A stretch of 22,021 nucleotides of DNA. Source: a virus. The notes beneath the pieces were generated by a model. It ran no database searches, had not been told where the DNA came from, and saw nothing but the letters and a program-made list of their open reading frames with translations. Location: positions 1-22,021 of the IMG/VR virus record IMGVR_UViG_3300005839_000006; one strand, written 5' to 3'. Shown one piece after another: positions 1-5,390 of the stretch. The position numbers and the translations under genes were made by a program. Position 1 is the first letter of the stretch; every line of letters starts with the position of its first letter.

Positions 1-1
1 G

Positions 2-250
2 GCTCAGCTTTATTCTCTGGTATTTCTGGTTAGGGGCTTGGCTAGCCAGCTTGCTTGGTCTTCCAACCTTATACCCATGGCCTCTGGAGGTGCCATAGTG
101 AGGTATCACTGCGATAGCGCGCCTAAGACATGTCCAGGTGAGCTCTGGCATCCCCACAGGATAGACCTCATAGCGGCCATTATCACCCCTGATCCCCTTG
201 AAGGTGCTGAGAAGCTACACGCTATTCTCACAGAGGAGGCACAGCTATGA
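2..250 (+). CDS. 3' end of an unrecognised protein, cut by the window
   Basis: The frame is open from base 2 to the TGA at 248-250, so the gene probably begins outside the window. A TTG at 38 could start a 70-residue protein, but no good ribosome site precedes it. The first visible residues are hydrophobic (LYSLVFLVRG), which could be the end of a membrane segment. The rest holds two Cys and two His around CPGELWHPH and an acidic C-terminus. The stop overlaps the next gene's start as ATGA, so the two are probably co-translated. A neighbour of a lytic-type hydrolase might be a holin or tail-tip protein, but nothing in the residues proves either. Confidence 0.5.
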   Translation, partial: AQLYSLVFLVRGLASQLAWSSNLIPMASGGAIVRYHCDSAPKTCPGELWHPHRIDLIAAIITPDPLEGAEKLHAILTEEAQL

Positions 251-801
251 TAGGGGACCTGATATTTGTTCACGATAAAGGGCTTGGGGCGTGGCTTATC
301 CGCTTTTGGACACGCAAGGGTGCGCCCCAGGACTTTCCTAAGGGCTTCAACCATGTAGCAATTTATGTTGGCCCTAACAAGTGGCTCTCAGCTGAGCCCA
401 CGGGAATTAGGGAGCGAACAACAAAGTGGCTTCTGAGGAGTGCGTCTGGCTATGTGGTTCTGAGATACGACGGACGGCCTATTGCGATTGCGGACGAGGC
501 CAGGATTAACAAAGCTCCAGTTGTTGCGGTCTCATGGGCCAAGAAGCTTGCCGAGGGCCGGCCCTATGATTTCCTGGGGATTGTAGGGTTTGTGCTACAT
601 CGCCTTCTAAACATTAAGGTTGACTGGGGAAACAAATGGTTTTGCTCAGAGCTGTGTTGCGAGGCTTACCTGAGGGCTTTTGACGAGTTGGGTATTCCCC
701 ATTCTTACCGCGATCCCGCGGATACTACTCCTAATGACCTTTATAAGTGGGCCAGGGCCAACGGCTTTAGGATCGTGGCCGCCCTAGAAACAAAGAAATA
801 G
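247..801 (+). CDS. Permuted NlpC/P60-like (YiiX/LRAT-type) cysteine hydrolase
   Basis: This 184-residue protein has the marks of the circularly permuted papain-like family: an N-terminal GD motif (MIGDLIF), the His motif FNHVAIYVG (His36), the YDFLG motif (107-111), then the Cys motif WFCSELCCEA (nucleophile probably Cys133) and a late TPNDLYKW. His before Cys is the permuted order. Related proteins cut peptide or amide bonds in cell walls or lipids, so it may be a wall hydrolase used in lysis or entry. No signal peptide or wall-binding domain is visible, and 184 residues is normal for the fold. The start overlaps the preceding stop (ATGA). A terminator-like hairpin follows 28 bases downstream. 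Confidence 0.75.
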   Translation: MIGDLIFVHDKGLGAWLIRFWTRKGAPQDFPKGFNHVAIYVGPNKWLSAEPTGIRERTTKWLLRSASGYVVLRYDGRPIAIADEARINKAPVVAVSWAKKLAEGRPYDFLGIVGFVLHRLLNIKVDWGNKWFCSELCCEAYLRAFDELGIPHSYRDPADTTPNDLYKWARANGFRIVAALETKK

Positions 802-828
802 ACCTCCTATCATATAACCTCCTTCTAT

Positions 829-857
829 CCCTCTCCTTTACGGAGGGGGGTAGTTTT
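829..857 (+). terminator. Probable terminator after the hydrolase gene
   Basis: Bases 829-836 pair with 842-849 as an 8-bp stem (one G-U pair) over the loop TTTAC, followed by GTAGTTTT. It would end the transcript coming from the left. The short, interrupted T tract makes the call moderate. Confidence 0.5.
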
Positions 858-867
858 GGCTCATTTT

Positions 868-894
868 GTAAGTCCTATTTTCTCTAGGACTTAC
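868..894. repeat. Perfect 10-bp inverted repeat in the intergenic region
   Basis: GTAAGTCCTA (868-877) and TAGGACTTAC (885-894) are perfect complements over a 7-base loop. No T tract follows, so it is not a classic terminator; it could be an operator or an RNA processing hairpin. The rest of 895-1052 holds a possible stem (905-916 with 963-974, one mismatch) around a direct repeat of GGCCGGAAA (925-943). No gene is seen between 802 and 1235. Confidence 0.6.
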
Positions 895-1052
895 GATATC
901 AAACTTAGAGCTGTTTCTAGTTTTGGCCGGAAAAGGCCGGAAACCAGTCTTTCTAAACCTACAAACAACTCTAAATTACATGGCTTAAGTATAGGCCTAG
1001 CAACAACTTACGGATTATAACTTATACCTGATTAGACCCACCAAATTACCCC

Positions 1053-1081
1053 TTGACAGGCCATAGCAAATCGGTTATAAT
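1053..1081 (+). promoter_or_regulatory. Exact consensus sigma70-type promoter
   Basis: TTGACA at 1053-1058 and TATAAT at 1076-1081 are separated by exactly 17 bp, matching the bacterial housekeeping consensus at every position. Transcription should begin near 1088, just before the first arm of the structured leader. I saw no other perfect promoter in the window, so this is likely a strong early promoter using host RNA polymerase. Confidence 0.88.
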
Positions 1082-1087
1082 TTGCAC

Positions 1088-1235
1088 CTGTATGAAGCTG
1101 AGTGGCACCTCAGGCAAATGGAACCCCGGAACCCCCGGAGAGGCGTCCTATGCCACTCAGCTAGGTCTCTCCGGGGGTTCCCCCAAACCCGCCGGCCCGG
1201 CGGTCCCTTGTGGGAAAATGGGCAAAGGAGGTATC
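1088..1235 (+). promoter_or_regulatory. Structured 5' leader with two interleaved long stems
   Basis: Stem A pairs 1096-1107 (AGCTGAGTGGCA) with 1151-1162, 12 bp. Stem B pairs 1128-1142 (GGAACCCCCGGAGAG) with 1167-1181, 15 bp. The left arm of B lies in the loop of A and its right arm lies after A, so the order is A-B-A'-B': either a pseudoknot or two competing folds. A partial copy of the B arm at 1120-1127 could also compete. A short hairpin (1189-1194 with 1198-1203) follows, then the ribosome site AAAGGAGGT (1224-1232). A role in control of the gene behind it is inference. Confidence 0.7.
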
Positions 1236-1847
1236 ATGACGAGGTCTCATTTGATATATTTACTCCGGACGGGCAAGTGGAATGACTGGGATACATTCCC
1301 AGTCATATCGGAATTGTATGATGTGGTCAGATGGGAACAGGAACGCGGTTGGTATATTGAATATATACCAACCGCGGGAAAGGGCCTGCCCGCAATTTGG
1401 GAATTCGGGGGGGCCAGCACGCACCTGGGTCAAGCCCAAGTGGTGGGCAATAGAGACGGGCAACCTAAGGTGCCCATATATGTAAGGAAGCGTGGCCACC
1501 TGTCCTGTGGTGCCCACGGGCTATTTGTAGTCCGTCCGGGCATGAAAATCGCCACCTGCCGCCGCTATAGGCGGCAGTGGGTTGCCGCCTTATTTGAAGT
1601 GCGGGATGTGATTAAGGGAATCACCCCAAATACGGGGTTGATTCCCCTCAGGCTTATTGATGCCTATATGGGCATCAATAACGAAGCCGCGTGGGATATA
1701 GAAACCGAACACGCGGCTATCATAAATGCAGTGATAGACAAGGCCCATTGCTATCACTGCAGGGAGCTTCACTTTTGGCGCGAACCGGATCGCGATCGCG
1801 CCAAAAGGCCCGAACAGGAATGCGAATGCGGGCAGGAACACGAGTAA
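1236..1847 (+). CDS. Unrecognised Cys/His-containing protein from a hairpin-rich gene
   Basis: The start at 1236 is chosen because AAAGGAGGT ends 3 bases before it; the longer frame from 1053 would begin inside the promoter. The product is 203 residues and matches no family I know. It has a CGAHG motif, a second Cys in IATCRRYRRQ, and a C-terminal CYHC pair followed by CEC and a final HE-rich end, so one or two zinc sites are possible. The middle is basic (RKRGH, RRYRRQ), which suits nucleic-acid binding. Codon use resembles the neighbours and supports translation, yet seven long perfect hairpins lie inside the frame. The alternative is a noncoding RNA with a fortuitous frame; the strong ribosome site and length argue against it. 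Confidence 0.65.
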   Translation: MTRSHLIYLLRTGKWNDWDTFPVISELYDVVRWEQERGWYIEYIPTAGKGLPAIWEFGGASTHLGQAQVVGNRDGQPKVPIYVRKRGHLSCGAHGLFVVRPGMKIATCRRYRRQWVAALFEVRDVIKGITPNTGLIPLRLIDAYMGINNEAAWDIETEHAAIINAVIDKAHCYHCRELHFWREPDRDRAKRPEQECECGQEHE

Positions 1848-1930
1848 AGTGGCGTGGGTGTGCCGGTCAGGAGTCCGACCCTCTGACCGGCACCAAAGAT
1901 GAAGCCGAAAAGATATAAAAGAATAAAAGA

Positions 1931-1964
1931 AAGCGCCGGGCTTGGCTTGGTAGCCCGGCGTTTT
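1931..1964 (+). terminator. Rho-independent terminator
   Basis: CGCCGGGCT (1934-1942) pairs with AGCCCGGCG (1952-1960), and AAAG before it pairs with TTTT after it through one G-U pair. A T-rich run TTTTAATTT follows. It closes the transcript begun near 1088, giving an RNA of about 875 bases. Another GC-rich hairpin lies at 1981-2009 without a T tract. Confidence 0.8.
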
Positions 1965-2091
1965 AATTTAGCTCAAATAAACCCCGGAGCGTTGCAACAA
2001 CTCCGGGGTCATAGGCCCATAGTATCGCTATACAAATCCCATAACCATAAACCCCCGGCTCCGAGGGCTAAATCGGGCAAAGGAGGATAAG

Positions 2092-2451
2092 ATGAAGGTT
2101 TATAACTTCACTCCTCACCCGATAGTAATAAAGATACCGGGTGGAGATGATGTAGTCATAGAGCCTAGTGGTTATACTGCTAGGCTTGAGGAGAAACTTG
2201 CCCCTGCGGGCACTATTTGGCTTGAGGGGCATGTGGTTGACCTCTACAAGCGTGAGCTAGGAGAGGTCAAGATCATCCCCACCGAGCTGAAGCTGGAACC
2301 TGGAGATGTTGTCATAGTCTCCAGCTTGGTGGCCTATACTCTCAAAGAGCAGAGGCCGGAACTCATAGTCCTCGTCCCGGGCGAACCCGTCAGGGACGAG
2401 AAGGGAGCGATCATAGGAGTCAAGAACTTGTTTGTGATTGAGGGTTCTTGA
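2092..2451 (+). CDS. Conserved phage-type small protein of unknown function
   Basis: The 119-residue product starts MKVYNFTPHPIVI and ends with a PGEPVRDEKGAIIGVKNLFVI segment. From memory this resembles a small protein family seen in phages and actinobacterial prophages (N-terminal NLTPH motif, C-terminal PVRDxxGxIIG motif) with no assigned role. It looks mainly beta-stranded, with an SSLVAYTLKEQRP core. AAAGGAGG at 2081-2088 sets the start. The last codons and stop lie in a perfect 9-bp hairpin (2419-2427 with 2444-2452). It comes after the 1960 terminator with no clear promoter of its own, so read-through or an unseen promoter is needed. Confidence 0.7.
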   Translation: MKVYNFTPHPIVIKIPGGDDVVIEPSGYTARLEEKLAPAGTIWLEGHVVDLYKRELGEVKIIPTELKLEPGDVVIVSSLVAYTLKEQRPELIVLVPGEPVRDEKGAIIGVKNLFVIEGS

Positions 2452-2477
2452 CCCATGCAAAAGAAAAGGAGGCTATG

Positions 2478-2777
2478 ATGAAGGAGCTGAAAAGCATAGA
2501 AGAAGCCGTCTCCTGGTTTTCAAGCTCTTTACAGGACCAGGAGACATATCAGGCAATAGAGGAGCTAGTGAAGACGCTCAGGGAAAATGGTTTTGCGGTT
2601 GATCTGTTTCCGCCCCAATTTTATTGGGAGGAACCTCGCCGTGTAAGGATCACTAAAACCCTGGTCTTGATTGCGAAAGGCAAAGACGAAGCGGAAGTGG
2701 AGGCGCACTTTGTCAGAGATTTCTCAGAGGTGCCTCCACTCTACTACTGGGAAGTTCTTTCCCAAGAGGAGGCGTAA
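2478..2777 (+). CDS. Unrecognised small acidic protein
   Basis: The frame could start at TTG 2448, but AAAGGAGG at 2465-2472 points to ATG 2475 or 2478; 2478 has the better 5-base spacing. The product is about 99 residues, with an N-terminal helical, acidic part (SIEEAVSWFSSSLQDQETYQAIEELVKTL) and a C-terminal part that looks like beta strands ending in PPLYYWEVLSQEEA. Two perfect 9-bp hairpins lie in the gene (2508-2516 with 2537-2545; 2696-2704 with 2732-2740). No family is recognised. It sits in a run of small early genes. Confidence 0.65.
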   Translation: MKELKSIEEAVSWFSSSLQDQETYQAIEELVKTLRENGFAVDLFPPQFYWEEPRRVRITKTLVLIAKGKDEAEVEAHFVRDFSEVPPLYYWEVLSQEEA

Positions 2778-2778
2778 G

Positions 2779-3000
2779 ATGAACTTAGAGGAAATAAAAA
2801 AAGCGGCCAAGAAGCTAGCGCTAGAGTGGCCTACCCTAGATTGGTGCGACGACGATGACAAAACAGACTGGGCTTTGGTGGTGATATGGGATGTCTTAGT
2901 TCCTCTATGCGAGGGCGACCCCGAGGTGGAAAATGCGGTGAAAAAAGGGATAGAATACCTAACCTGGCAACGGGCAGGGGAATGGGAGGTTGACGACTGA
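2779..3000 (+). CDS. Unrecognised small acidic protein
   Basis: The 73-residue product starts at ATG 2779 behind GAGGAGG (2766-2772), directly after the previous stop. It begins with a lysine-rich helix (LEEIKKAAKKLALEW), then a strongly acidic WCDDDDKTDW stretch and a mixed helical end. It is probably cytoplasmic, with no membrane segment. Small acidic early phage proteins often bind host proteins, but nothing specific is visible here. Confidence 0.6.
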   Translation: MNLEEIKKAAKKLALEWPTLDWCDDDDKTDWALVVIWDVLVPLCEGDPEVENAVKKGIEYLTWQRAGEWEVDD

Positions 3001-3001
3001 T

Positions 3002-3214
3002 ATGAAACAGAAAGAAAAGAGACGGGTGGTATACTGCCCTCAGTGTCAACAAGATGTCCAACCTGAGGGCGTCTGGTATCAGGCCCGGCATGGAGAGTGC
3101 CGGGCTTTTGTTTCTTGCCCTCTCTGTGAGGCAAGAATTGAGATAGACCCTATAACGATGAGACCCATAGCCGCCGTCCCCGGCCATAACGATGAAACCG
3201 GGGATACAAGATAA
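3002..3214 (+). CDS. Small zinc-ribbon protein
   Basis: The 70-residue product from ATG 3002 holds two CxxC pairs (YCPQCQQDV and SCPLCEARI) spaced as in a zinc ribbon. Such modules bind nucleic acid or partner proteins. A TTG at 2990 would give a longer form but touches the ribosome site GGGAGGT (2984-2990). The 12-base spacing to ATG 3002 is rather long, so the start is uncertain. Several short perfect hairpins lie inside the gene, for example at 3080-3110. It is one of two small zinc-ribbon-like genes in the early region. Confidence 0.6.
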   Translation: MKQKEKRRVVYCPQCQQDVQPEGVWYQARHGECRAFVSCPLCEARIEIDPITMRPIAAVPGHNDETGDTR

Positions 3215-3225
3215 GGAGGTGTAAG

Positions 3226-3432
3226 ATGAGAGAGCGGTATTTTACCGCAATAGTAAAGATAGAGGTTATCCTCAAGACCCCCGATGAGGGGCAGGTGGAC
3301 ATCCAGTATACGGGAGACCACTATTCCACGGAGGCCTCAGAGGCCGTCCGTGGAGCTGTGGAGAAAGCCGCAAAGAAGGCCATTTCCGTGAACGGCCTTC
3401 TGGATAAAGAAAAGGAGGTGAAGCATGGATGA
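3226..3432 (+). CDS. Short relative of the Rad52-like core in the next gene
   Basis: Residues 4-60 of this 68-residue protein align by eye with residues about 66-122 of the next gene's product: both run aromatic-x-A-(I/V)-x-(I/V)-E-x-x-L-(K/R)-TPD, then (Q)xxG(D/N), then EA(V/L)(R/K)GA(V/I) and KA(I/L)SVxG. That pattern resembles the conserved part of Rad52/Sak single-strand annealing proteins. This copy lacks the N-terminal part and the C-terminal helical domain, so it may be a partner or decoy subunit from a partial duplication. AAGGAGG supports the start and the stop overlaps the next gene by 8 bases. Confidence 0.6.
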   Translation: MRERYFTAIVKIEVILKTPDEGQVDIQYTGDHYSTEASEAVRGAVEKAAKKAISVNGLLDKEKEVKHG

Positions 3433-4087
3433 GTTCATCCGCAGGGTAAACGAACTCCTGGATAGCTATGGCTCGGAGGCTATCCAGGAATATGACGCCG
3501 GCTATGATACTCTAAGGGGTTATAGCCCGGCATATGTTTTCCGGGCCATTAGAGAAGCCGGAGGTATCATCCGGCGCACGCAAATCCTACAACATGGTGA
3601 ATCTCGCGAGGATAGATCGTGGACAGCGTGGGCTATTGTAGAGGCTACGCTACGGACCCCAGACGGCGAGGTAATAACTTTACAACATGTTGGCAATAGC
3701 AGGTCTAATACGGCCCCTGGCGAGGCTCTGAAAGGAGCAATAACGAATGCTTTGGAAAAAGCCCTCTCTGTAATAGGAGTGGGCGAAAAGGCTTACATGG
3801 GCTTGTTGAGTCAAGACAGGGGCGTGGAGAAAACATCGGAGAAGCCCACATCCGCCACATCCGCGAGAGATTACCCTCCTATGGCGACTGTAAATCAGAT
3901 AAACCGCATAGCCGCACTGGGGCGCACCATAAAGGCGCACCCGGAAATAGAAAAACAGTATGGCGCGGAATTACAGGAATTTCGCGAACAGATGCGACGC
4001 GGGATGACGAAGAAGGAGGCTTCAGCTTTTATTAGCTGGTGCGAGCAACACGGCATCATGCCAACCTGGGAGGGTGAAGATGGGTGA
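3425..4087 (+). CDS. Putative Rad52-like single-strand annealing protein
   Basis: The 220-residue protein has three parts. Residues 1-60 are helical with GYSPAYVFRAIREAGG. Residues 65-127 carry WTAWAIVEATLRTPDGE, then GEALKGAITNALEKALSVIGVGEKAY, which resembles the Rad52/DdrA/Sak signature (a beta strand with DG, then A-x-K-G-A-x-T-x-A-x-x-x-A-L plus G-x-G). Residues 153-206 (MATVNQINRIAALG ... MTKKEASAFISW) resemble the small helical tail often found on phage DNA-handling proteins. Such proteins bind single strands and anneal complementary DNA. The helicase and resolvase close by suit this. The start follows AAAGGAGG and overlaps its paralogue. The match is by motif memory and may be wrong. 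Confidence 0.5.
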   Translation: MDEFIRRVNELLDSYGSEAIQEYDAGYDTLRGYSPAYVFRAIREAGGIIRRTQILQHGESREDRSWTAWAIVEATLRTPDGEVITLQHVGNSRSNTAPGEALKGAITNALEKALSVIGVGEKAYMGLLSQDRGVEKTSEKPTSATSARDYPPMATVNQINRIAALGRTIKAHPEIEKQYGAELQEFREQMRRGMTKKEASAFISWCEQHGIMPTWEGEDG

Positions 4088-4523
4088 GAAACGGATAACT
4101 CTACCGGCTCCTGGCTTAGAGGACTTTGACCGGCTTATCCCTGGTATAGGCCGGTTCATTTTGAATGCTGTGGCCCTCATAAACTCGCAGTCTCCGTCTG
4201 AGGTAGCTGATACTATGTTGGTTTGTGAGGGCTATTTGGCTTTCGCAAGCCAGGAGAGGGCCAAAGCCGAAATCTGGAAGCGGGAACAAGAGACCATGAA
4301 TTACCAAGCCCTTACAGCAACCGGACCTGACGGGAAACCCCTTACTTCTGCGACTGCGGCCGCAGAGCTAAAATACCTCACGAACGGCCGGCTAAATGAG
4401 AGCTATGCCCAGTTAAAACTCTGGGAGGCTCTAGAGACTCGTCTAGAAGGCCTCCGTGATACCCTCCTTTCCTATCTCCGAACTTTGGAGAAGGAAAGGG
4501 AAAGAACTGAAAGGGAAATTTGA
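4080..4523 (+). CDS. Coiled-coil protein of the recombination cluster
   Basis: The 147-residue product is almost wholly helical. Residues from about 52 on (YLAFASQERAKAEIWKREQE) and the C-terminus (ALETRLEGLRDTLLSYLRTLEKERERTEREI) have heptad-like charged patterns, and a loop TATGPDGKPLTSAT lies between them. ATG 4080 follows GGGAGGGTG and overlaps the previous stop by 8 bases; GTG 4074 is less likely. Lying between a Rad52-like gene and a RuvC-like gene, it could be a UvsY-like recombination mediator, which is also a short helical oligomer, but this is inferred from context only. Confidence 0.6.
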   Translation: MGEKRITLPAPGLEDFDRLIPGIGRFILNAVALINSQSPSEVADTMLVCEGYLAFASQERAKAEIWKREQETMNYQALTATGPDGKPLTSATAAAELKYLTNGRLNESYAQLKLWEALETRLEGLRDTLLSYLRTLEKERERTEREI

Positions 4524-4547
4524 CCGCCTTAACCGCCCTTTCACCAT

Positions 4548-4589
4548 CACCCTCAGGGGTTCGGGTTCAATTCCCGGCCCCTGAGGGTG
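4548..4589 (+). ncRNA. Long hairpin resembling a tRNA acceptor/T-arm minihelix
   Basis: CACCCTCAGGGG (4548-4559) pairs perfectly with CCCCTGAGGGTG (4578-4589). Inside lies a second stem CGGG/CCCG (4562-4565 with 4573-4576) over the 7-base loop TTCAATT, which matches the canonical tRNA T-loop. A 12-bp helix with a T-loop is the shape of an acceptor-plus-T-arm minihelix. There is no D arm or anticodon arm upstream and no T tract downstream, so it is neither a tRNA nor a terminator. It lies in the gap before the resolvase gene, upstream of its ribosome site. Confidence 0.6.
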
Positions 4590-4601
4590 TTATGAGGTGG
4601 C

Positions 4602-5165
4602 ATGTCTGAGATCATCATAGGTATTGACCCTGGCATTACGACGGGGATTGCTGTCATATGCCAGGAGGAGCTTGTTCTTCTCACCGAGGGAAAGATAGAT
4701 ATCCCGGCTCCAGGTATTGTCTGGTATAACAGATACGAGAAATACGAGAGAAGTCATATAGAGGATTTCCTATGCCGGGATTCTGTGGTGATATATTTAG
4801 AGATTCCCTGGGAAGGATGGGCCAGAGTAGGAGAGAAGGCCTTGAATGTAGCCTCTCTGGCCAAGTGTTCGTTCTATGCAGGAATGCTATATCAGTGGTT
4901 CCTAGCACATCGCATAGGGGCTATAAACCTTGTAGAACCCCGTAAATGGCGTGAGACCATAGGGGGACGCCGGGCTTCAGATGAAGATCTCTGGCGTATA
5001 TTTGAGTGGGAAATGTTGGATCAAAAGCTATGGAATAAGATATACGATATCTTTCTCAACAAAGAGGGAAACTACATCCAAGCTCGCGAGCATATCCGGG
5101 ATGCTTATCTGATAGCCCGATATGGCGTAGGGCTTCTAAACCTAGAAAGGAGGATAAAACCATGA
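4602..5165 (+). CDS. RuvC-like Holliday junction resolvase
   Basis: The 187-residue protein shows the RNase H-fold acid set of RuvC-type nucleases: Asp9 in IGIDPG, Glu67 at the end of a strand in VVIYLEIP, and Asp167 in EHIRDAYLIARYG, near Glu163. VEPRKWRE at 111-118 resembles the matching region of other phage RuvC-like proteins. Such enzymes cut four-way junctions and branched DNA in the cytoplasm, using metal ions, and clear replication and recombination intermediates before packaging. The ribosome site GAGGTGG precedes ATG 4602. Length is normal. The next gene overlaps its stop by 4 bases. Confidence 0.8.
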   Translation: MSEIIIGIDPGITTGIAVICQEELVLLTEGKIDIPAPGIVWYNRYEKYERSHIEDFLCRDSVVIYLEIPWEGWARVGEKALNVASLAKCSFYAGMLYQWFLAHRIGAINLVEPRKWRETIGGRRASDEDLWRIFEWEMLDQKLWNKIYDIFLNKEGNYIQAREHIRDAYLIARYGVGLLNLERRIKP

Positions 5166-5389
5166 GAGAGGTCAGGATATCAGGGGTGTCGTCATTACAG
5201 GGGGATATGATTGACCTGGTCTTATTCCCCTGTGGGGATACGACCCTCACCACGATTCAGCTCAGCGTAAAAAGGGCAAAGGAATGTCTGGACAAACAGG
5301 CTAACAAAGGCAAGGGATATTGCATAATAGAGGGGACAAACATTTGTCCCCTCCTAAACCTATCCCTTATAAAGAAGAAGGAGGACTAA
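5162..5389 (+). CDS. Unrecognised small protein
   Basis: The 75-residue product begins MREVRISGVSSLQGD and appears to have an N-terminal beta part and a lysine-rich middle (VKRAKECLDKQANKGKGY), with a basic tail ending KKKED. It has Cys residues but no paired zinc motif. AAAGGAGG before ATG 5162 and the ATGA overlap with the resolvase stop support translation. Codons for its C-terminal part include a perfect 11-bp hairpin (5330-5340 with 5343-5353) with only CA between the arms. No family is recognised; the place between resolvase and helicase suggests a DNA-metabolism accessory. Confidence 0.6.
   Translation: MREVRISGVSSLQGDMIDLVLFPCGDTTLTTIQLSVKRAKECLDKQANKGKGYCIIEGTNICPLLNLSLIKKKED
5330..5353. 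repeat. Near-perfect palindrome with 11-bp arms
   Basis: GAGGGGACAAA (5330-5340) and TTTGTCCCCTC (5343-5353) are perfect complements separated by two bases. It lies inside the small gene ahead of the helicase, about 40 bases before the helicase start. No T tract follows. It could be an operator-like site or an mRNA hairpin. Confidence 0.7.
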
Positions 5390-5390
5390 C

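Larger units (their letters stand above)
1096..2009 (+). repeat. Chain of consecutive perfect hairpins
   Basis: Besides leader stems A and B, perfect stems with short loops follow one another: 1282-1291 with 1297-1306 (10 bp); 1344-1357 with 1363-1376 (14); 1556-1563 with 1570-1577 (8); 1616-1627 with 1634-1646 (12, one bulge); 1654-1664 with 1671-1681 (11); 1685-1693 with 1710-1718 (9); 1727-1737 with 1751-1761 (11); 1773-1783 with 1796-1806 (11); 1860-1870 with 1883-1893 (11); 1934-1942 with 1952-1960 (9); 1981-1989 with 2001-2009 (9). Weaker interrupted stems fill some gaps, such as 1458-1475. The arms differ in sequence, so this is not one repeat copied. Most stems lie inside the gene at 1236-1847. 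The chain may be a structured RNA, a bifunctional mRNA or a product of template-switch mutation. Confidence 0.85.

Noticed and set aside
905-916. Similarity of TTAGAGCTGTTT to type II CRISPR repeat or tracrRNA sequence
   Set aside because: Twelve bases without repeats, spacers or cas genes are likely coincidence; they pair better with 963-974.
1053-1235. N-terminal extension of the 203-residue protein
   Set aside because: It would begin at the -35 box; the ribosome site at 1224 fixes the start at 1236.
1899-2090. Open frame of 63 codons between the unknown gene and the next
   Set aside because: No ribosome site, and it runs through the terminator hairpin and a second GC-rich hairpin.
4548-4589. 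A tRNA gene
   Set aside because: Only a T-arm-like and acceptor-like helix is present; no D arm, anticodon arm or correct spacing.
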